From Carya illinoinensis (lineage: Eukaryota > Streptophyta > Magnoliopsida > Fagales > Juglandaceae): a DNA stretch of 64,000 nucleotides. Each line of letters starts with the position of its first letter. The stretch's first letter is position 1. Of the stretch, positions 1 to 12,015 are shown piece after piece. The translations under genes and the position numbers were made by a program. The stretch spans positions 13,123,001 through 13,187,000 of the forward strand of contig NC_056761.1 of assembly GCF_018687715.1 (NCBI RefSeq). Direction: 5' to 3'. The notes below the pieces were generated by a model that made no database searches, was not told the DNA's origin, and saw nothing but the letters and a program-made list of their open reading frames with translations.

Positions 1-689
1 ATCCATGCTGAATTGTAGGGCTATAAACTGCTGCTGCTAGTGTTTTAAAAAGAGTCATAACATCATGTATGACTCTTTTCAGGTCTTTTTCATTCAGCCA
101 GTGGATATTTTCTGGTATAGAGAGGCATGTGGGCATCAAGAGCAGCTGGCAGTATCAAAGTATCCTGGTGAGATCAACCATGAAATATGTCATACCTTTT
201 TTTCAATGGAGCTACCAGTGAACATATGTTGGAGGAAGTTATTCTGCTGGAAGTCTATGCAAGTAGAAGAGTGTAGTTGTTGTATGCATATTCCCAAAAG
301 TAGTTGTTAAAAACGCTGATGACCCTCTTCTCCTTCCCACAGGGTAAACATTAATGTTTTTCCATTTCCTTCAAAGACTATGCATATGGGAACATTCCTT
401 ATCAATGTTGTAAATATATATATGACCTAAATGTTTTGAATGGATTTGCTGTCTGTATCCCAGCTGAGTTATGTTTAATGAGTGGATGTTGTAAGAAACA
501 TCATTGATCTGAATGTTATTCATTATGTTTACTGAAGTTGTGGGAGAATTATTGGTAAATGGTGGTGTCTATCTCGATCAACTCATCATGGATAACAGAA
601 CTCGTGGGAATCAATATATAGTAGGAGAATCCATAAAAGGTTCCTTGCCACAGGATGTCTCCATGTAAAATATAGGATATACATGGAAT
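1..689. other. Intergenic sequence, nothing assigned
   Basis: No reading frame here resembles a known protein, and the longest open stretches look random. It could be the tail of a gene beginning left of the window, but I see no exon with coding character. No RNA gene was recognised. Confidence 0.4.
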
Positions 690-1405
690 ATGGTTGTGGG
701 GAAAAAATCACCCACTAAAACTTCGACACATTTCCTAAAGGTATTTCTCATGGCAAAACTTTTTTGCCTAGGAGTGTTGTTTTGTGGGGAAAAAAAAATG
801 TTAATTTCTCAGGCAATATATTAAGGTTTTTTCCACGGCACTTAATTCATGGAAATTAAGTAATTCCCACTGTCACAATCATGGGTAATCAACAAATATA
901 TGAATGGAGCAGGGCTTATTTGCCACAAAACAACTCGTGGGTAATAATTATCCCCACAAAATTCATTTGTCACTGTTGGCCCTTTACCCACGAATTTTTA
1001 AGGCAGATGTGCTTCATTACCCACGAGTACCACTTATGGGAATAATACCGTTGCACAAGGGTAGCACTGGTGGGAATTACTCCATTGCCTATGACTTGTA
1101 TTGTTGGGAATTATACCTTTTCCCACGGGTTAATTTAGTGGCATTATCTGTTTTACCCATGATATTGATCAGAATTTTATTGCCTTTTGCGATGAAGTGT
1201 AAAGTTTTTAACCACGGAACATTCCGTGGTTAAAAACGTTTAGTCCCCACCAATTAGAGTTATCATGGGAAATAGAAGCATTTGCGGCGAATTATACGCC
1301 ACGAGACTCCCACGGGCAGAACTTGTGGGAAAAAGAATATTCCCGCCAAAACCTAGCTTTTTGGCACGAAAACCCCCCCGGGGAACCTTAATATTTCTTG
1401 TAGTG
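690..1405. mobile_element. Degraded CACTA-type element, right end preserved
   Basis: The right edge ends in TTCTTGTAGTG, whose reverse complement CACTACAAGAA is a classic plant CACTA terminus. Inside, short motifs of the type CCCACGAG/CTCGTGGG recur many times in both orientations between about 840 and 1340, as expected of subterminal transposase-binding repeats. No transposase is present, so it would be non-autonomous. I could not find a matching left terminus or a 3-bp target duplication. The start coordinate only marks where the motif-rich sequence begins. Confidence 0.5.
1204..1237. repeat. Perfect 34-nt palindrome
   Basis: Two 16-nt arms (GTTTTTAACCACGGAA and its exact reverse complement) are separated by only CA. 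It lies inside the motif-rich CACTA remnant and could extrude as a cruciform or bind a dimeric protein. It may simply be a head-to-head pair of subterminal repeats. Confidence 0.85.
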
Positions 1406-2127
1406 TACCGACTTTGGGATATGAATGGCATACGGTAAATGGATCGGTACACTAGATAGAGATATGCATACCATAGCGGCAGTCCACTCAATTTGGAGGG
1501 GAAGAAACATATCTAGGAATCTTACATAATAGGATAGCTATGCAAGTGTACAAAGTGTTCAATGTTCTATATTCAGGTGTCATATTTCTTTGTTTTCTTT
1601 TACAAAAATTATATATAAAGTCAATTTTATATAGTCTTTGCACACTTAACTAATGTCATTGACTAAAACAGATTTTATATTTAAAAAAATGATCCATTTA
1701 ATCATATCAATAGAGCACTCAAAGAATATTACTGTATTAAGCATTAGTCTGTTTTTTTTTTTTTTTTTTTGGTTCTCCGCCTATATATCAACGCTCTATC
1801 TAGTACACGTACCGTCAGTACCACAAAATTCTCACTTTGTCACATTAGCCACGTGCTTGCAGTAGCTTAGGTCTACAAGGATATTACGTCACTGCATACA
1901 ACAGCTAGCTGATCTGATCTTCCACTTCAATTTTCTGTTTTTCCATAATCCACTTTTAGCTCATCTTCCTCCAACCAATTAAGGATATTGTGGAAAAGTA
2001 GAGTAGTTCAACACGTTTAGGGATAAGCTTTTATTAAGATTGGAAGGATTACCTACATTTAGGTCATTGAGATTTATTAATTTGTAACACCTTGAACGAA
2101 TTGATAAAATAAAGAGCAATATTATAT
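1406..2127. other. Intergenic sequence with a T homopolymer
   Basis: No gene recognised. A run of 19 T occurs at about 1752-1770. The short reading frame spanning it has no family resemblance and is not annotated. Confidence 0.4.
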
Positions 2128-2130
2128 ATA

Positions 2131-2270
2131 GTCGTAGAATTGTAAACGCCGCGCAATCGCTTTGAAAAAGAGTGGGGTATATGATTAAAAAGTTAATTTT
2201 TTTTTCATGTGAGTTCCATATTAATTCATTTTTTTCAAAGCGACTGCATGCCGTTTGTACAATCACGACT
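2131..2270. mobile_element. Hairpin MITE
   Basis: Left arm GTCGTAGAATTGTAAAC continuing to AATCGCTTTGAAAAA pairs, with mismatches, with the right arm TTTTTTCAAAGCGACT through TTTGTACAATCACGAC. The arms are about 45 bp around a short AT-rich centre, typical of a small inverted-repeat transposon. No coding capacity. I could not fix the target duplication, so the superfamily is open. Confidence 0.65.
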
Positions 2271-2273
2271 GCA

Positions 2274-5234
2274 AATATCGTTTCACGAGAGTAAAAAATA
2301 AGAAAAAAATTAATTTTAAATTTGCATTCTTTGGATCTATATATATAGGAATTATTTAAAAAAAATTTAAGTACTATATGTCAACCATAAACAATGTTAT
2401 ATATTTTACTGAATAATGTATAACAGTAAAATATATGAAAAAAGTTTTTAAATAGCACGATTACATAATGCATAGCTAGCTATCCAATGAATGTGGAGGT
2501 TTTTATTAATTAAATATGTTTCACCCAGATAATTACAAACTTTAAAAAAGAAATAATATAATGTAAATATTATATTCTAATTTTACTTCTTGAAATAAAA
2601 TAGGAAAAAAAAAAAGAAATTGTAGTTGCCATAAAAGTTTAAGTGAGACCAAATTCTAATATGATGATATATAAGAAAAACCTATTAAAAAATTGTAGAC
2701 AATTTGCGTGGCGGCGCCCCTTAGACCGGCCATTTAAGAGCATTGACCAGGGTTAGTGACAAATTGTGGACAAGAACAAGATCAAAAGTGTCAACAGCTA
2801 AAGGAGATATACAAATTGGGCAAGTCCACCTGATTATAATTTGTTTGTTGAGCCTCGGAGGACCAACGCACCCACTCGCCGCCCCATGGCCTCCCTCGTC
2901 TGACCCTAAAACAAATCAACCTTAATTCGAGTAGATTCAAAGCATATACCTCTCATCAACAGGAGTGGGGACTCCACCGTACCCCACTTTTTTAATTATT
3001 CCTAGTCATAACTTGTTAATTTAGGTTTATCTTGCCCATTTGTAGGTATGCATGCATTTGAAACCCTAATTTCGTAATTTCAAACTTTTATCGATCCAAA
3101 TTATGTATATATGAGAATATTTAAGTTCGTTATACCTTTAGATAGTAAATAAGTCTATCAATAGTACCATCACGTCATTGGTGACGTCCGTCCTACTATT
3201 ACAATCACATGTTACACGTTTGGAAAATTTTCCATCAATCACTATTTAATTCTTACTAGCTAGAGTTTTGTAGCTTTCACTTCGACTCGGTCACATTGGG
3301 GGACCATTCTTGTGACCCCTTTCCTATATTGAACTTTTTGTTTTTGCATTTGGTTTGGTTTGGTTTGGTTTTCTTCTTCTTCTTTTTTTAAATTTTAATT
3401 TTGTTGTTTTTGCCTCCTTTTCCGCTGCTAATACTAGCCACCAAAACCAAAAGAAAATCTTAATGTTTTACGTTTTGAACTGGGTGCATGATAAAGTACT
3501 GTTAAGACTGCATGATTAAATTACTAAAGTGAATAAATTGTTTAACTAAAAATGAATTAAGCATTTACTTATGTAACAGATTATAGCACTTAAGTCAATT
3601 GATAAATTTTAATATTTTGCACTTAAAAAGATTTATAATGTGGTTGGTTGTAACAAGCACACTTATACTGTTAAGTCACGTTAGAGTTAATATTCCAATT
3701 TTACCCTTATAGTGCTGAAATCCTAATTACTGTAGGGCATTTTTGAAAGAGGCTACCAACTGGATGTGGCCGATAGGAGAAGGAAAGGACCACGCATTTG
3801 TGGGTTGAAAGGGATTTGCGGCATACTAGATGGAGTGGCAGAGCATGTATGAGCGGGGTGGTTTGAAGGTGCCAAGGTGTAGAAGAGGAGAAATCCTCTG
3901 GAAAAGGAGAAAATTAGAGCACAACCAGAGAATGAATGGAGTGTGCGACAGATGAGAGGGGACCCAACAATGCATGAGAGGGGAAAAAAGAAATGGAGGC
4001 AACCAACACACAAAAAAAACAAAAGGACTGAGAGGAGGAGTATAAAATCAACAATATGCATTTTCGAGGGGGTTTCTCTAATTTTATTTTCATTCTTTTG
4101 GTAGTTTTTGTTTTTCCTATTTGAATTTTACAAAGACCATGGGAGGCTGAGTTTTAAGCCTGAGCTACAAGTTATGGATTCTCTCTTGCTCTAAACTACT
4201 CATTAGAGTAACCGTGGATATGATAAATTCCATTCCACAGTTTTGCAAATTGATTTTGTTGAGAGAAGTCAAACCCGGAGCTCTTGTTCTTTTTCTACTG
4301 TTGACGTGAGGCACAACAGAAACTTGGTAATATTTTCAAAGTTTCTCATAGTTGGTATGTGTTGAATGGATTTGCATTCAATGGATACTTAGGACTAGAA
4401 GTCTAGATTTATTTCTCTCATTTCCCAATTATTGAAGCTTAGATTAGATTAAAAATTGAGTAATAGAATTAGACAACCTAATCAGAGTGTGGAAAAGGAG
4501 GAAACATGCTTGCAGCCCAGGTGTTTGATATTTTGTTTCATTGGTGTTGATTTTTTCTGCAATCTCTAAATTTCTTGCGCCCACTTCACTAATATTCATT
4601 TTTCTCATTTCTTGCACTTTTACAAACAACCAGAAAACCATTTTAGAAACATCATAACCATCCTTTCATTCATACACTCCAAATCAGTACATAAACGTAT
4701 TTTTATTATTTCTCTCCTTAGACGTGTAAACAACCCTTTTACAAACAAGTTCCTCCCACGAATGCAACTCGTTATATGTTTGCTCGGCATGATCAATATT
4801 GTTATCCCTATGGAAATGACCTTGGATTTATGCTTGTATACAACATGACTGCTTCTAAGCTTGGAGTCAATATTTGCAGCTCCTCAGTGCACGTTGGGCA
4901 TGAATCCATAACCTTCAGTGTTTCTCTCGGAGCATACTCTATCTTTGGGAAGATACAATATTAGTGGTGATCATTGTGCCATGTCTCGTGGAACAACCAC
5001 ATGAACTAGATTCCATATCGATGCAAGAAAGGTGCCCCAAATTCTTCAGCTATGTGCGTGTGTACTGATGATGATCATATACAAGATTTGTGTCATCCAC
5101 CATTTGAAAAGCACACTACGTGCGTATATATATAAGAGATTATTGCCATATGGCATATACGTACACAACGATACATAATAAGTATAAATACAGTACTAGC
5201 TATATATATAGATATATGGTCAGTTTGGCCATCA
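2274..5234. other. Intergenic region, no supported gene
   Basis: AT-rich sequence with short random reading frames on both strands, including one on the minus strand near 3753-4061 that is hydrophobic but lacks any recognisable domain. The last few hundred bases before 5235 would hold the 3' untranslated region and terminator of dioxygenase gene 1. No unambiguous polyadenylation signal can be chosen. Confidence 0.4.
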
Positions 5235-8014
5235 TTAGTTCATGTTGCCCTCTCCGGCTTTGATTCTCATATGCTCTAAGTACGCCTTTCCATTGAGCCT
5301 CCGGGAGAAGAAATCCTTAACATACTTTTCCATTCCAACCCTTCGAAACAATGGTGGGTTATTTGAGTTCAATAAAGCAGGCGATGGTCCAATCTCTGCT
5401 TCAAATTTTGGGTTGAAGAACATACCAATCGACATCCTCTCTTTCATTGAATTCACAGTTACCCTGTGCTCGACGCTGTTGTAGACCCCATTGCTCAAAA
5501 TCTGCAAAAGTGTGCATGCATGTTCAACAGATATATACAAGTTAACAAATTAATGCTACACATGATCATAAACTTAATTATATATATTAAACAGATCATC
5601 GATACAAGTTGGCGTCTTAAGATCAATCTCTGACTTGGTCTCAGCACTTTTGGAGTGTCATACATGATTAGATCATGTTTTCGTCAAAACTAGATCCGAT
5701 ACCCTTTACGATGATCTCAAATATTCAAAGATTATGGGTGGAAACGTTTAGGCCAGATTAGTTTCAGTTTTGCATGTGTTTCCTTATATAGCTGGCAAGG
5801 AGACTTTAACAACGATTTGGTCTACTCATGCACCTAACTTGGGTACTTTTGATCATTGTGATGTGTATTTTTGTACAGATTTTTGTCATTGATATAAACT
5901 TAACCAAAAAACTCAAAAACCAAAAGCACAAAAAGAGTGAGCGTGACTTTTGACAGATTTAGGACATGTTTAGGTATTCTCAGATATTTCATTTTCAGAT
6001 ATCAATCAAACACAAAATATTTTTTAATTTCAAATTTTTAACTTTTCATCTAATTATTATCTAGTCATTACAACTTCACAAACTTCCAAACAAATTAAAA
6101 CACAAAAAACAATACAACTTTTTTAAATTTTAAAATAAAAAATATTAAAAAATTAAATTCAAACAATTTTTTAAATTTATAATATTTTTATTCAATTTTT
6201 TTATATCTCCTTCTCTAAAAATCAATGAAACATCTTAATTAAAACTATTTTATTACTATTCAAAAGTTATATATTTCACTATTATTTACAAGCTAAGTCT
6301 TATCACGAGATATTCTTAATATCTGACCGGCCAAGTCTTAATGCCAGAAATATAGGTTTTGTTTGTCATGACAAACATTCGTTATTTGGGTGCGATAACA
6401 TGCAACATCATGTTGTGCTGCATGCCGTGATGTTCTGGCCGCCAGCTAGTTAGGATGATATGTCCGTGCAGTTTTTCATTATATTTACATAACCATAAAA
6501 GTTAAAATTGATATTTACAATTATAAATTGTATAAATGTTTTATATTCCTTTAAAAAGAAGTGAGTAAATATATATAGATTTCATAGGGTTGTAATTGGT
6601 CCGGTTTTGAAAAAAATTTAGGACCGAACTGGTATGTACCGATTTTATATTTTTTAAAATCGATTACTCATAGAGTTATCCTCCTAAACCGGTACTCCAG
6701 TTTTACAGGTTTCTAGTCCGGTTTTATCAGTTTTAATGTACTATATTATATATTATATAATATATATAATATATATAATATATTATAGTATATAATACTA
6801 TAGTGATAATATATTGTAGTATATTATAATATATATTATAATTATATTATAGACTATAATGATATATTACAGTATATTATAATATATAGTTATATAGTAT
6901 TAGTAAATATTAATATGCACTATATAATATTATTATAACTATTAAGACAATAAGCAAAATGATATAAGATTTTAAAAGTTAATATTATATTAATTAGTAA
7001 TTTATCATATAATACAAAACTATTTTATATATAGTTATATATTATATATAAATATTATATATAATATAAAAAATTAAAATATATATAAATCAGTCCGAAA
7101 ATGAAAAATTGAAACCGGACAGATTTTGATCTGTTTTAAGAAAAATAAAATCAGTACCGAACCGAATGAACTTCAAGATCGGTTCGGTCCAGTCTGGTTT
7201 ACGGTTTATCAATTTTTTTTTTACGCCCCTAAGATTTCATATGAAAAAATTAATTTTTTAAATAATAATTCACTGTTTCTTAAAAAGAGTATGCAATCCT
7301 AGCACAGTCTATTACTCAAAAGTTAATTAAAATTTCTAATTAACTGGAACAGTAAAACCATGTTACGTACTGGAAGACACCCAGCCACAGTGCCAGCGTC
7401 CATAGATTATACATTCCTAATGCGGACCATGTTTGAAAATTGGTTTAGATAACAAGCTGTTTGAACACGAATGCTACGGTTTCCCGAAAGGAGACTAGAT
7501 TCAATATATCACCTCTTTTTCCCTTTTCTAAGTTTAAAAAGAGAACAGGAGAGAAAAAGAAGGACGCCAAACCTCAAGAATGTCTCCTACATTCACGACG
7601 AAGCCATCTGGGAGGAAGCTTACAGGAATCCAAACCCCATCTCTCTTCATTTGAAGACCTTCGACTCCATTAATTTGGTGAAGGATTGTAATGCCAGTTG
7701 CATCCGAATGAGGCGTGAGACCCAAAACGAGCTCTGGTTGTGGGCAGGGAGGATAGCGGGTAATTCTTATAGATTGCATTCCATCTTCAAACAATTCCTC
7801 CATCTCTCCCGTTTCTATCATGAGAGCCTTTCCCAGATATCGGAACAGTGTCATGGAAAGTTTTTGCAACTCCAGTAAGTAAGACTCCAATGTTTCTCTG
7901 GTTAAATCAGGAAAATAGAGTAGGTCATGATCGATCATATTACACCAAAAGGCAAAAACCACCAAAAGAGGGGGCAGGAGATCAGAAAGAAAGATAAATG
8001 TGTGCTTTCTGTGT

Positions 8015-8074
<60 letters not shown>

Positions 8075-8843
8075 CTCAAAGATGAAGGGAGTTCTGGGAA
8101 AAGATATGGCTTTCTTCGATGAATAGGGTTTACAATCAAATAGATCTTATCACCCCAGTCAAGCTTTTGGTCATCGGAACGGACAACGGTACCAAAGCCT
8201 TCAACATCACCTGGTCTTACCTTGACCTTCATTTTTTCTTCCGAGGGAAGCTTGAAGAATCCTTCAATCTCATCATTCAGCTTCTCCATGAGTGAAGAGC
8301 TAACTCCGTGGTTTACCAACTGCCCAACGTACAACAAAATAACAATTGTTAATTAAGGTTGTTAATTTATTAGAGTAGCTAGCTAGAGCCTGGAAAAAAC
8401 AAGATTTAGCTAACTCATGCAAGGTACAATTGAAATATGCATGTCAGCATGCTTGTCCAGATATTCATGCTTGTTTGAGGCCAAAGTACTCATTTGCCAG
8501 TGCTGTCATATCTGTCGTTGTTAATTTCAAACGAGCACTGAAAGATAATTCAGGAGTAAGTTTAAGGCCAGACCTGAAAGATTCCGCATTCCATGCAAAT
8601 TGAGTGCAACTTCTCAAGTTCAAATTCCTCCGTCTCCGGAGAAACAAGTTGTTTCATGTCAATTGTGGAGATCGGATATTGAAAGCTGGGGGTTGCTAAA
8701 GCTGGAGGGTCCTCATGACGATCAATTCGAGTATAGCGTTCTGGGACTTTGATATTAGTGTCTTTGGAGATCTCCTCCTCGATATTCAGAATTACTAAAT
8801 GAGAAGTACTTGTTGCCAAACTATCTTGCTTTGACGATTCCAT
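5235..8843 (-). CDS. SRG1-like 2-oxoglutarate/Fe(II)-dependent dioxygenase, gene 1
   Basis: Soluble, probably cytosolic oxygenase that would couple 2-oxoglutarate decarboxylation to hydroxylation, demethylation or desaturation of a specialised metabolite. The substrate is unknown. Four exons: 8574-8843, 8075-8319, 7573-7897 and 5235-5501, joined at GT-AG introns and giving 368 aa, the usual SRG1/codeine-demethylase-like length. The N-terminal DIOX_N part ends in LVNHGV...DWGD. The catalytic jelly roll has YPPCPQPEL, the iron ligands H235 and D237 (PHSDATG) and about H292 (VEHR), and the 2-oxoglutarate-binding R302-x-S304 (RMS). The start at 8843 was chosen because in-frame ATGs further up (8867, 8876, 8894) lie at or close to the TATA box. 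Oddities: CGIFQ where the family normally has WGFFQ, and T in place of N in the NxY motif. It is paralogous to the gene at 51826-54780. Splicing is inferred from homology and matching exon lengths. Confidence 0.9.
6585..7231. mobile_element. hAT-type MITE in intron 3 of dioxygenase gene 1
   Basis: The ends TAGGGTTGTAA and TTACGCCCCTA form an 11-bp imperfect terminal inverted repeat, flanked on both sides by the 8-bp duplication AGATTTCA (6577-6584 and 7232-7239). An 8-bp duplication with a TAGGGG-type terminus is diagnostic of hAT. Just inside lie GGTCCGGT-like repeats. The centre is almost pure AT and has no coding capacity, so it is non-autonomous. It accounts for about a third of the 2.07-kb intron. 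Confidence 0.88.
8021..8072. repeat. (GA)26 microsatellite at the intron 2 donor of gene 1
   Basis: On the gene strand this is a CT tract beginning three bases after the GT of the intron 2 donor (donor GT at 8073-8074). The paralogue at 53838-53877 has the same tract at the same place. Confidence 0.95.
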
Positions 8844-8893
8844 TTTTTCGAAATATAGCACTTGCATGTAAATCATGGCCGGGTAGTGCTGCA

Positions 8894-8903
8894 TTTATAT
8901 ATA
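8894..8903 (-). promoter_or_regulatory. Putative TATA box of dioxygenase gene 1
   Basis: TATATATAAA on the minus strand, 51-60 nt upstream of the chosen ATG at 8843. The implied transcription start near 8865-8870 leaves a very short leader and excludes the ATG at 8894. Confidence 0.6.
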
Positions 8904-10342
8904 CAGCCAGAAAAGTTATTATTAAATCATTAATTGGGTCAGTTCGGATTTTCTGAAAAAGAAAGAGATCAACAAACGTGTGTCAAATGAACTATGATCT
9001 CCTGTCTGCCACTAGAATATTCGTTATTAATAATGAAATCATGTATTCGACCGGATCGAAGAGTACTATATATCATGTACGTATGGGAAACTGGAAATTA
9101 ACATAGAAGTACTTAAAGTTTGTGAAATTATTTTTGTTTAATTTCTTTATTGTTAGAGTATTTCCTTAAAATAAATTATGTGTTTGCATCAACAAGCATG
9201 GATTAATTTTGAGGTAAAATGTGCACATACTTTACTTTTTTAAAAAAATTCACTCGTTGTCCCTCGGCCGCCACACACTTTATTTATTTTTTAAATCCAA
9301 AATTTAATTTCAAAGTTCATGATTTTGAATTTTATTTTAATTTTTTTTTTAAAAAAGAAGAAGATTGGAAATTTGTATATCCGTATACCGTACAACGATT
9401 AGTTAACATCAACTAATACTATTCTCATACGGCGGCCATCAACATCGTAACCTTCCTCACTGCAATTCGCGCCCAGCCGCCTGTGTCGCCACTAGCTAGC
9501 TAGCTGCATGCCAACTGGATAAGAAAACGAAACGATTCAAAGTTCAAACAATCAAGGGCCGGCGAGTATCTTAATTTCCATCATGATTATTTCCATAGAA
9601 TTATTTAAATGCCTCATATAGGTAAAAGAATAGCGATGTCGTGATTTCTAGCCGAAAGTTGCTCTTTTTTTTTTTTTTCCTTTGTTTTTTCTTCGCTAAA
9701 GGAGAGGCAGGACGACAAATGTAGCAACTCTTCCTAAATATGACCATAAGAGTCATTTTCTGTTGTGAAATATTCGTTTAGAGTCGGAACTACTGTCCCA
9801 AAAGTGAGGCCATCACCACAACACCCCCAAGGCATCTAGCTGGTCCAAAGCTTATCTCATGGCCCAAAATCAGACTTACTATTACAAGTGGTTTCAACTT
9901 ATATTCCGGCTCGAACTTTTGACCTTGAAGCCTGTAATACAAGCTCATACCATCTGAGCTACCACCTTAATGTATATTAATTAAGTTGAATGGATTATTC
10001 ATTATATTAATCCCTGTTGATGATATATTTTCCTAGTTTTTGTTTGACCATTGATGATTATTAGCTAGTAGTACGATTTTCTAGTACCCCGCCTAGAAAA
10101 TAACATACCACATTGAAAAGATAATGATCATGATCTCTAATCTTGGGTAATAATATGATAATTATTTCATCATATTAATGTACGTATATATTAATGTAGC
10201 AAGGAGAAAAATTATTTCATCCATCTATAATATATATATATACATGTAAAACTTTTTCCGAGGTATTGTTTTTCAATGATGTAAATTATAACATGATCAA
10301 TTATGGGAAATGACATAATAACATGTTATTTAATATGAATGT
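8904..10342. other. Upstream region of gene 1 and intergenic sequence
   Basis: AT-rich and without a supported gene. It would hold the distal promoter of dioxygenase gene 1. A run of T near 9665-9678 and a few TATA/CATG-rich stretches are the only visible features. Confidence 0.4.
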
Positions 10343-10735
10343 TAAGAAAGTGTTTCACTGCCACCTACCAAACGGATCACCTGTAACTAATAAATGGGTA
10401 GCACTAGTTGCCTTGTGGAATCTCCTATGCCAAAGTCAGAAATATAATATGAGAGTAAGAGTGTATAGTAAATCAAGTTAAGAATTTGTTACCTCCTGTA
10501 GACTATTTATAGAGGTTATTTTCTTTGAATGATAGGAGTCTAATTAACCTTGCAAAGTCTTTTCCTTGCAAGAGTCTAAGTCATGTGAAGCAGTTCCCTT
10601 CTAGGAGTAGGAGTCTATCTCATATTAGGAATCTGAGTTTATTTCCTCTTAGGAGAGTGAGTCGATCTGTCTTATCTCTTCTTAATTTTATCGCTTAGCT
10701 AAAGTTGTGGGGACTCAAATATTCCTTCTAGTTAC
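10343..10735. repeat. Left direct repeat (putative LTR)
   Basis: Shares long near-identical stretches with 16224-16843, such as AGTCAGAAATATAATATGAG and TCAAGTTAAGAATTTGTTAC. The copies have diverged visibly by substitutions, so the element is older than the LARD and Copia insertions further right. Confidence 0.75.
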
Positions 10736-11094
10736 CCTGCTAATTTCCTTTGTGATCATCATATAGGAAATTAAATACTTTGCATTCTTTGTACCTACCT
10801 TTTACCCCATCGACTCGTGGGCATTCGTTTGCTTTTGTTTTTCCCTACCCCACCGAGGATCCATGCTAATTAGTGCGCGTGGGTGTCTTCACTTCCTTTT
10901 GGTTAGCTATCAGTTGGTTGCACCGTGCATGAGGCTCGACCTTTGGTGGCTCGGCTTTTTGGTTGTCTTGGGAGTCTTCAAGTCAACCGTAATTGAGGTG
11001 ACTTGCAGAAAAAGTAGTTTTGGCAGCTGTGAAGCCTTAAAAGGCCTTGAGAATCTTCAAGTCAATAATCCAAAGTTGTTGGTCGTGTTACTCA

Positions 11095-11240
11095 CCTAGA
11101 AGCGTTTGCCCTTTTGCTCGCCTAGATGCATTTGTATAGTTGACCACCCAGAGGTGTATGTATAGTTGACCGCCTAGAGGTGTCTATATTCTTGCTCGCC
11201 TATAGGCGTTTGTGCTGTTGCTCGCCAAAAGGCGTTGGTT
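11095..11240. repeat. Short tandem repeat, about 30-bp units
   Basis: The motif GCTCGCCTAGA(G/T)GC(G/A)TTTG and variants recur about five times. It lies inside the old LTR-like element just before the longer minisatellite. Confidence 0.6.
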
Positions 11241-11359
11241 TACTAAAAACAAAATTGGTTAGTATAATTAAAATGTACAAAGTTGAGATTTAAATACCTA
11301 AGCCTTGCTCTGGTGGCGATGGGCTTCCTGGCGAGAAGATTAACTTGGACGTCAAGGAG

Positions 11360-12015
11360 TTTCTTTTGTACATGGCACTACGAGGCTGATAGCTCGCCAT
11401 TGGTGTTTAATGGTCGGGCAATCCCTAACCTTTCCCGCCTTTTTACATGGCACCACAAGACTGATTGCTCGTCATTGGTGTTTAAGGGTGGTGTGGTCTA
11501 CTGACTTTCACGTCCTTTTTACATGACACTACGAGTGTCATAACTTGTCATTGATATTTAATGGTCGGGCGGTCCCTGAACTTTCCCACCTTTTTGCATG
11601 GCACCTGATATGACTTGCCTTTGGTGTTTAGGGTAGATGTGGTCTGAGGATCTACGCGCCCTTTTTCATGGCACCGTAAGCTGCTAAGACTTACCTCTGG
11701 TGTTTAGGATTGGCATGGTCTAAGGACCTACACGCCCTTTTTTCATGGCACTGTAAGCTGCTAAGGCTTACCTCTGGTGTTTAGGGTCAGCGTGATTTGA
11801 GGACCTACGTACCCTTTTTTTATGGCACCACAAGCTGCTATGGCTTGCCTTTGGTGTTTAGGGTCGGCATGGTCTGAGGACCTACGCGCCCTTTTTTCAT
11901 GGCACCGCAAGCTACTAAGGCTTGCCTCTGGTGTTTAGGATCGGCGTGGTCTGAGGACCTACGCGCTCTTTTTTCATGACACCGCAAGCTGCCAAGGCTT
12001 GCCTTTGGTGTTTAG
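11360..12015. repeat. Minisatellite, about 75-90-bp units
   Basis: About eight degenerate units. Each has a form of TTTTTCATGGCACC, then GCAAGCTGCTAAGGCTTGCC, TGGTGTTTAGG and GGTCTGAGGACCTACGCGCC. The later units (from about 11640) are the most alike, suggesting recent local amplification. No coding function is evident. Confidence 0.85.

Noticed and set aside
5955..6345. Possible second MITE in intron 3 of gene 1
   Set aside because: The AT-rich block has weakly similar ends (GACATGTTTAGG and CCGGCCAAGTC), but no convincing inverted repeat or target duplication.
7471..7878. Plus-strand open frames overlapping exon 3 of dioxygenase gene 1
   Set aside because: They are antisense shadows of the conserved exon and have no family resemblance.
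8014..8074. [12 protein letters not shown] extension of exon 2
   Set aside because: It is translation of the CT microsatellite beyond the splice donor. The next exon joins in the right phase at 8075.
8844..8894. Upstream in-frame ATGs as the start of gene 1
   Set aside because: The ATG at 8894 overlaps the TATA box and those at 8876 and 8867 are too close to it. The start at 8843 aligns with the usual N-terminus.
11095..12015. CRISPR-like regular repeats
   Set aside because: Units are contiguous and degenerate without unique spacers, in a plant nuclear context: a minisatellite.
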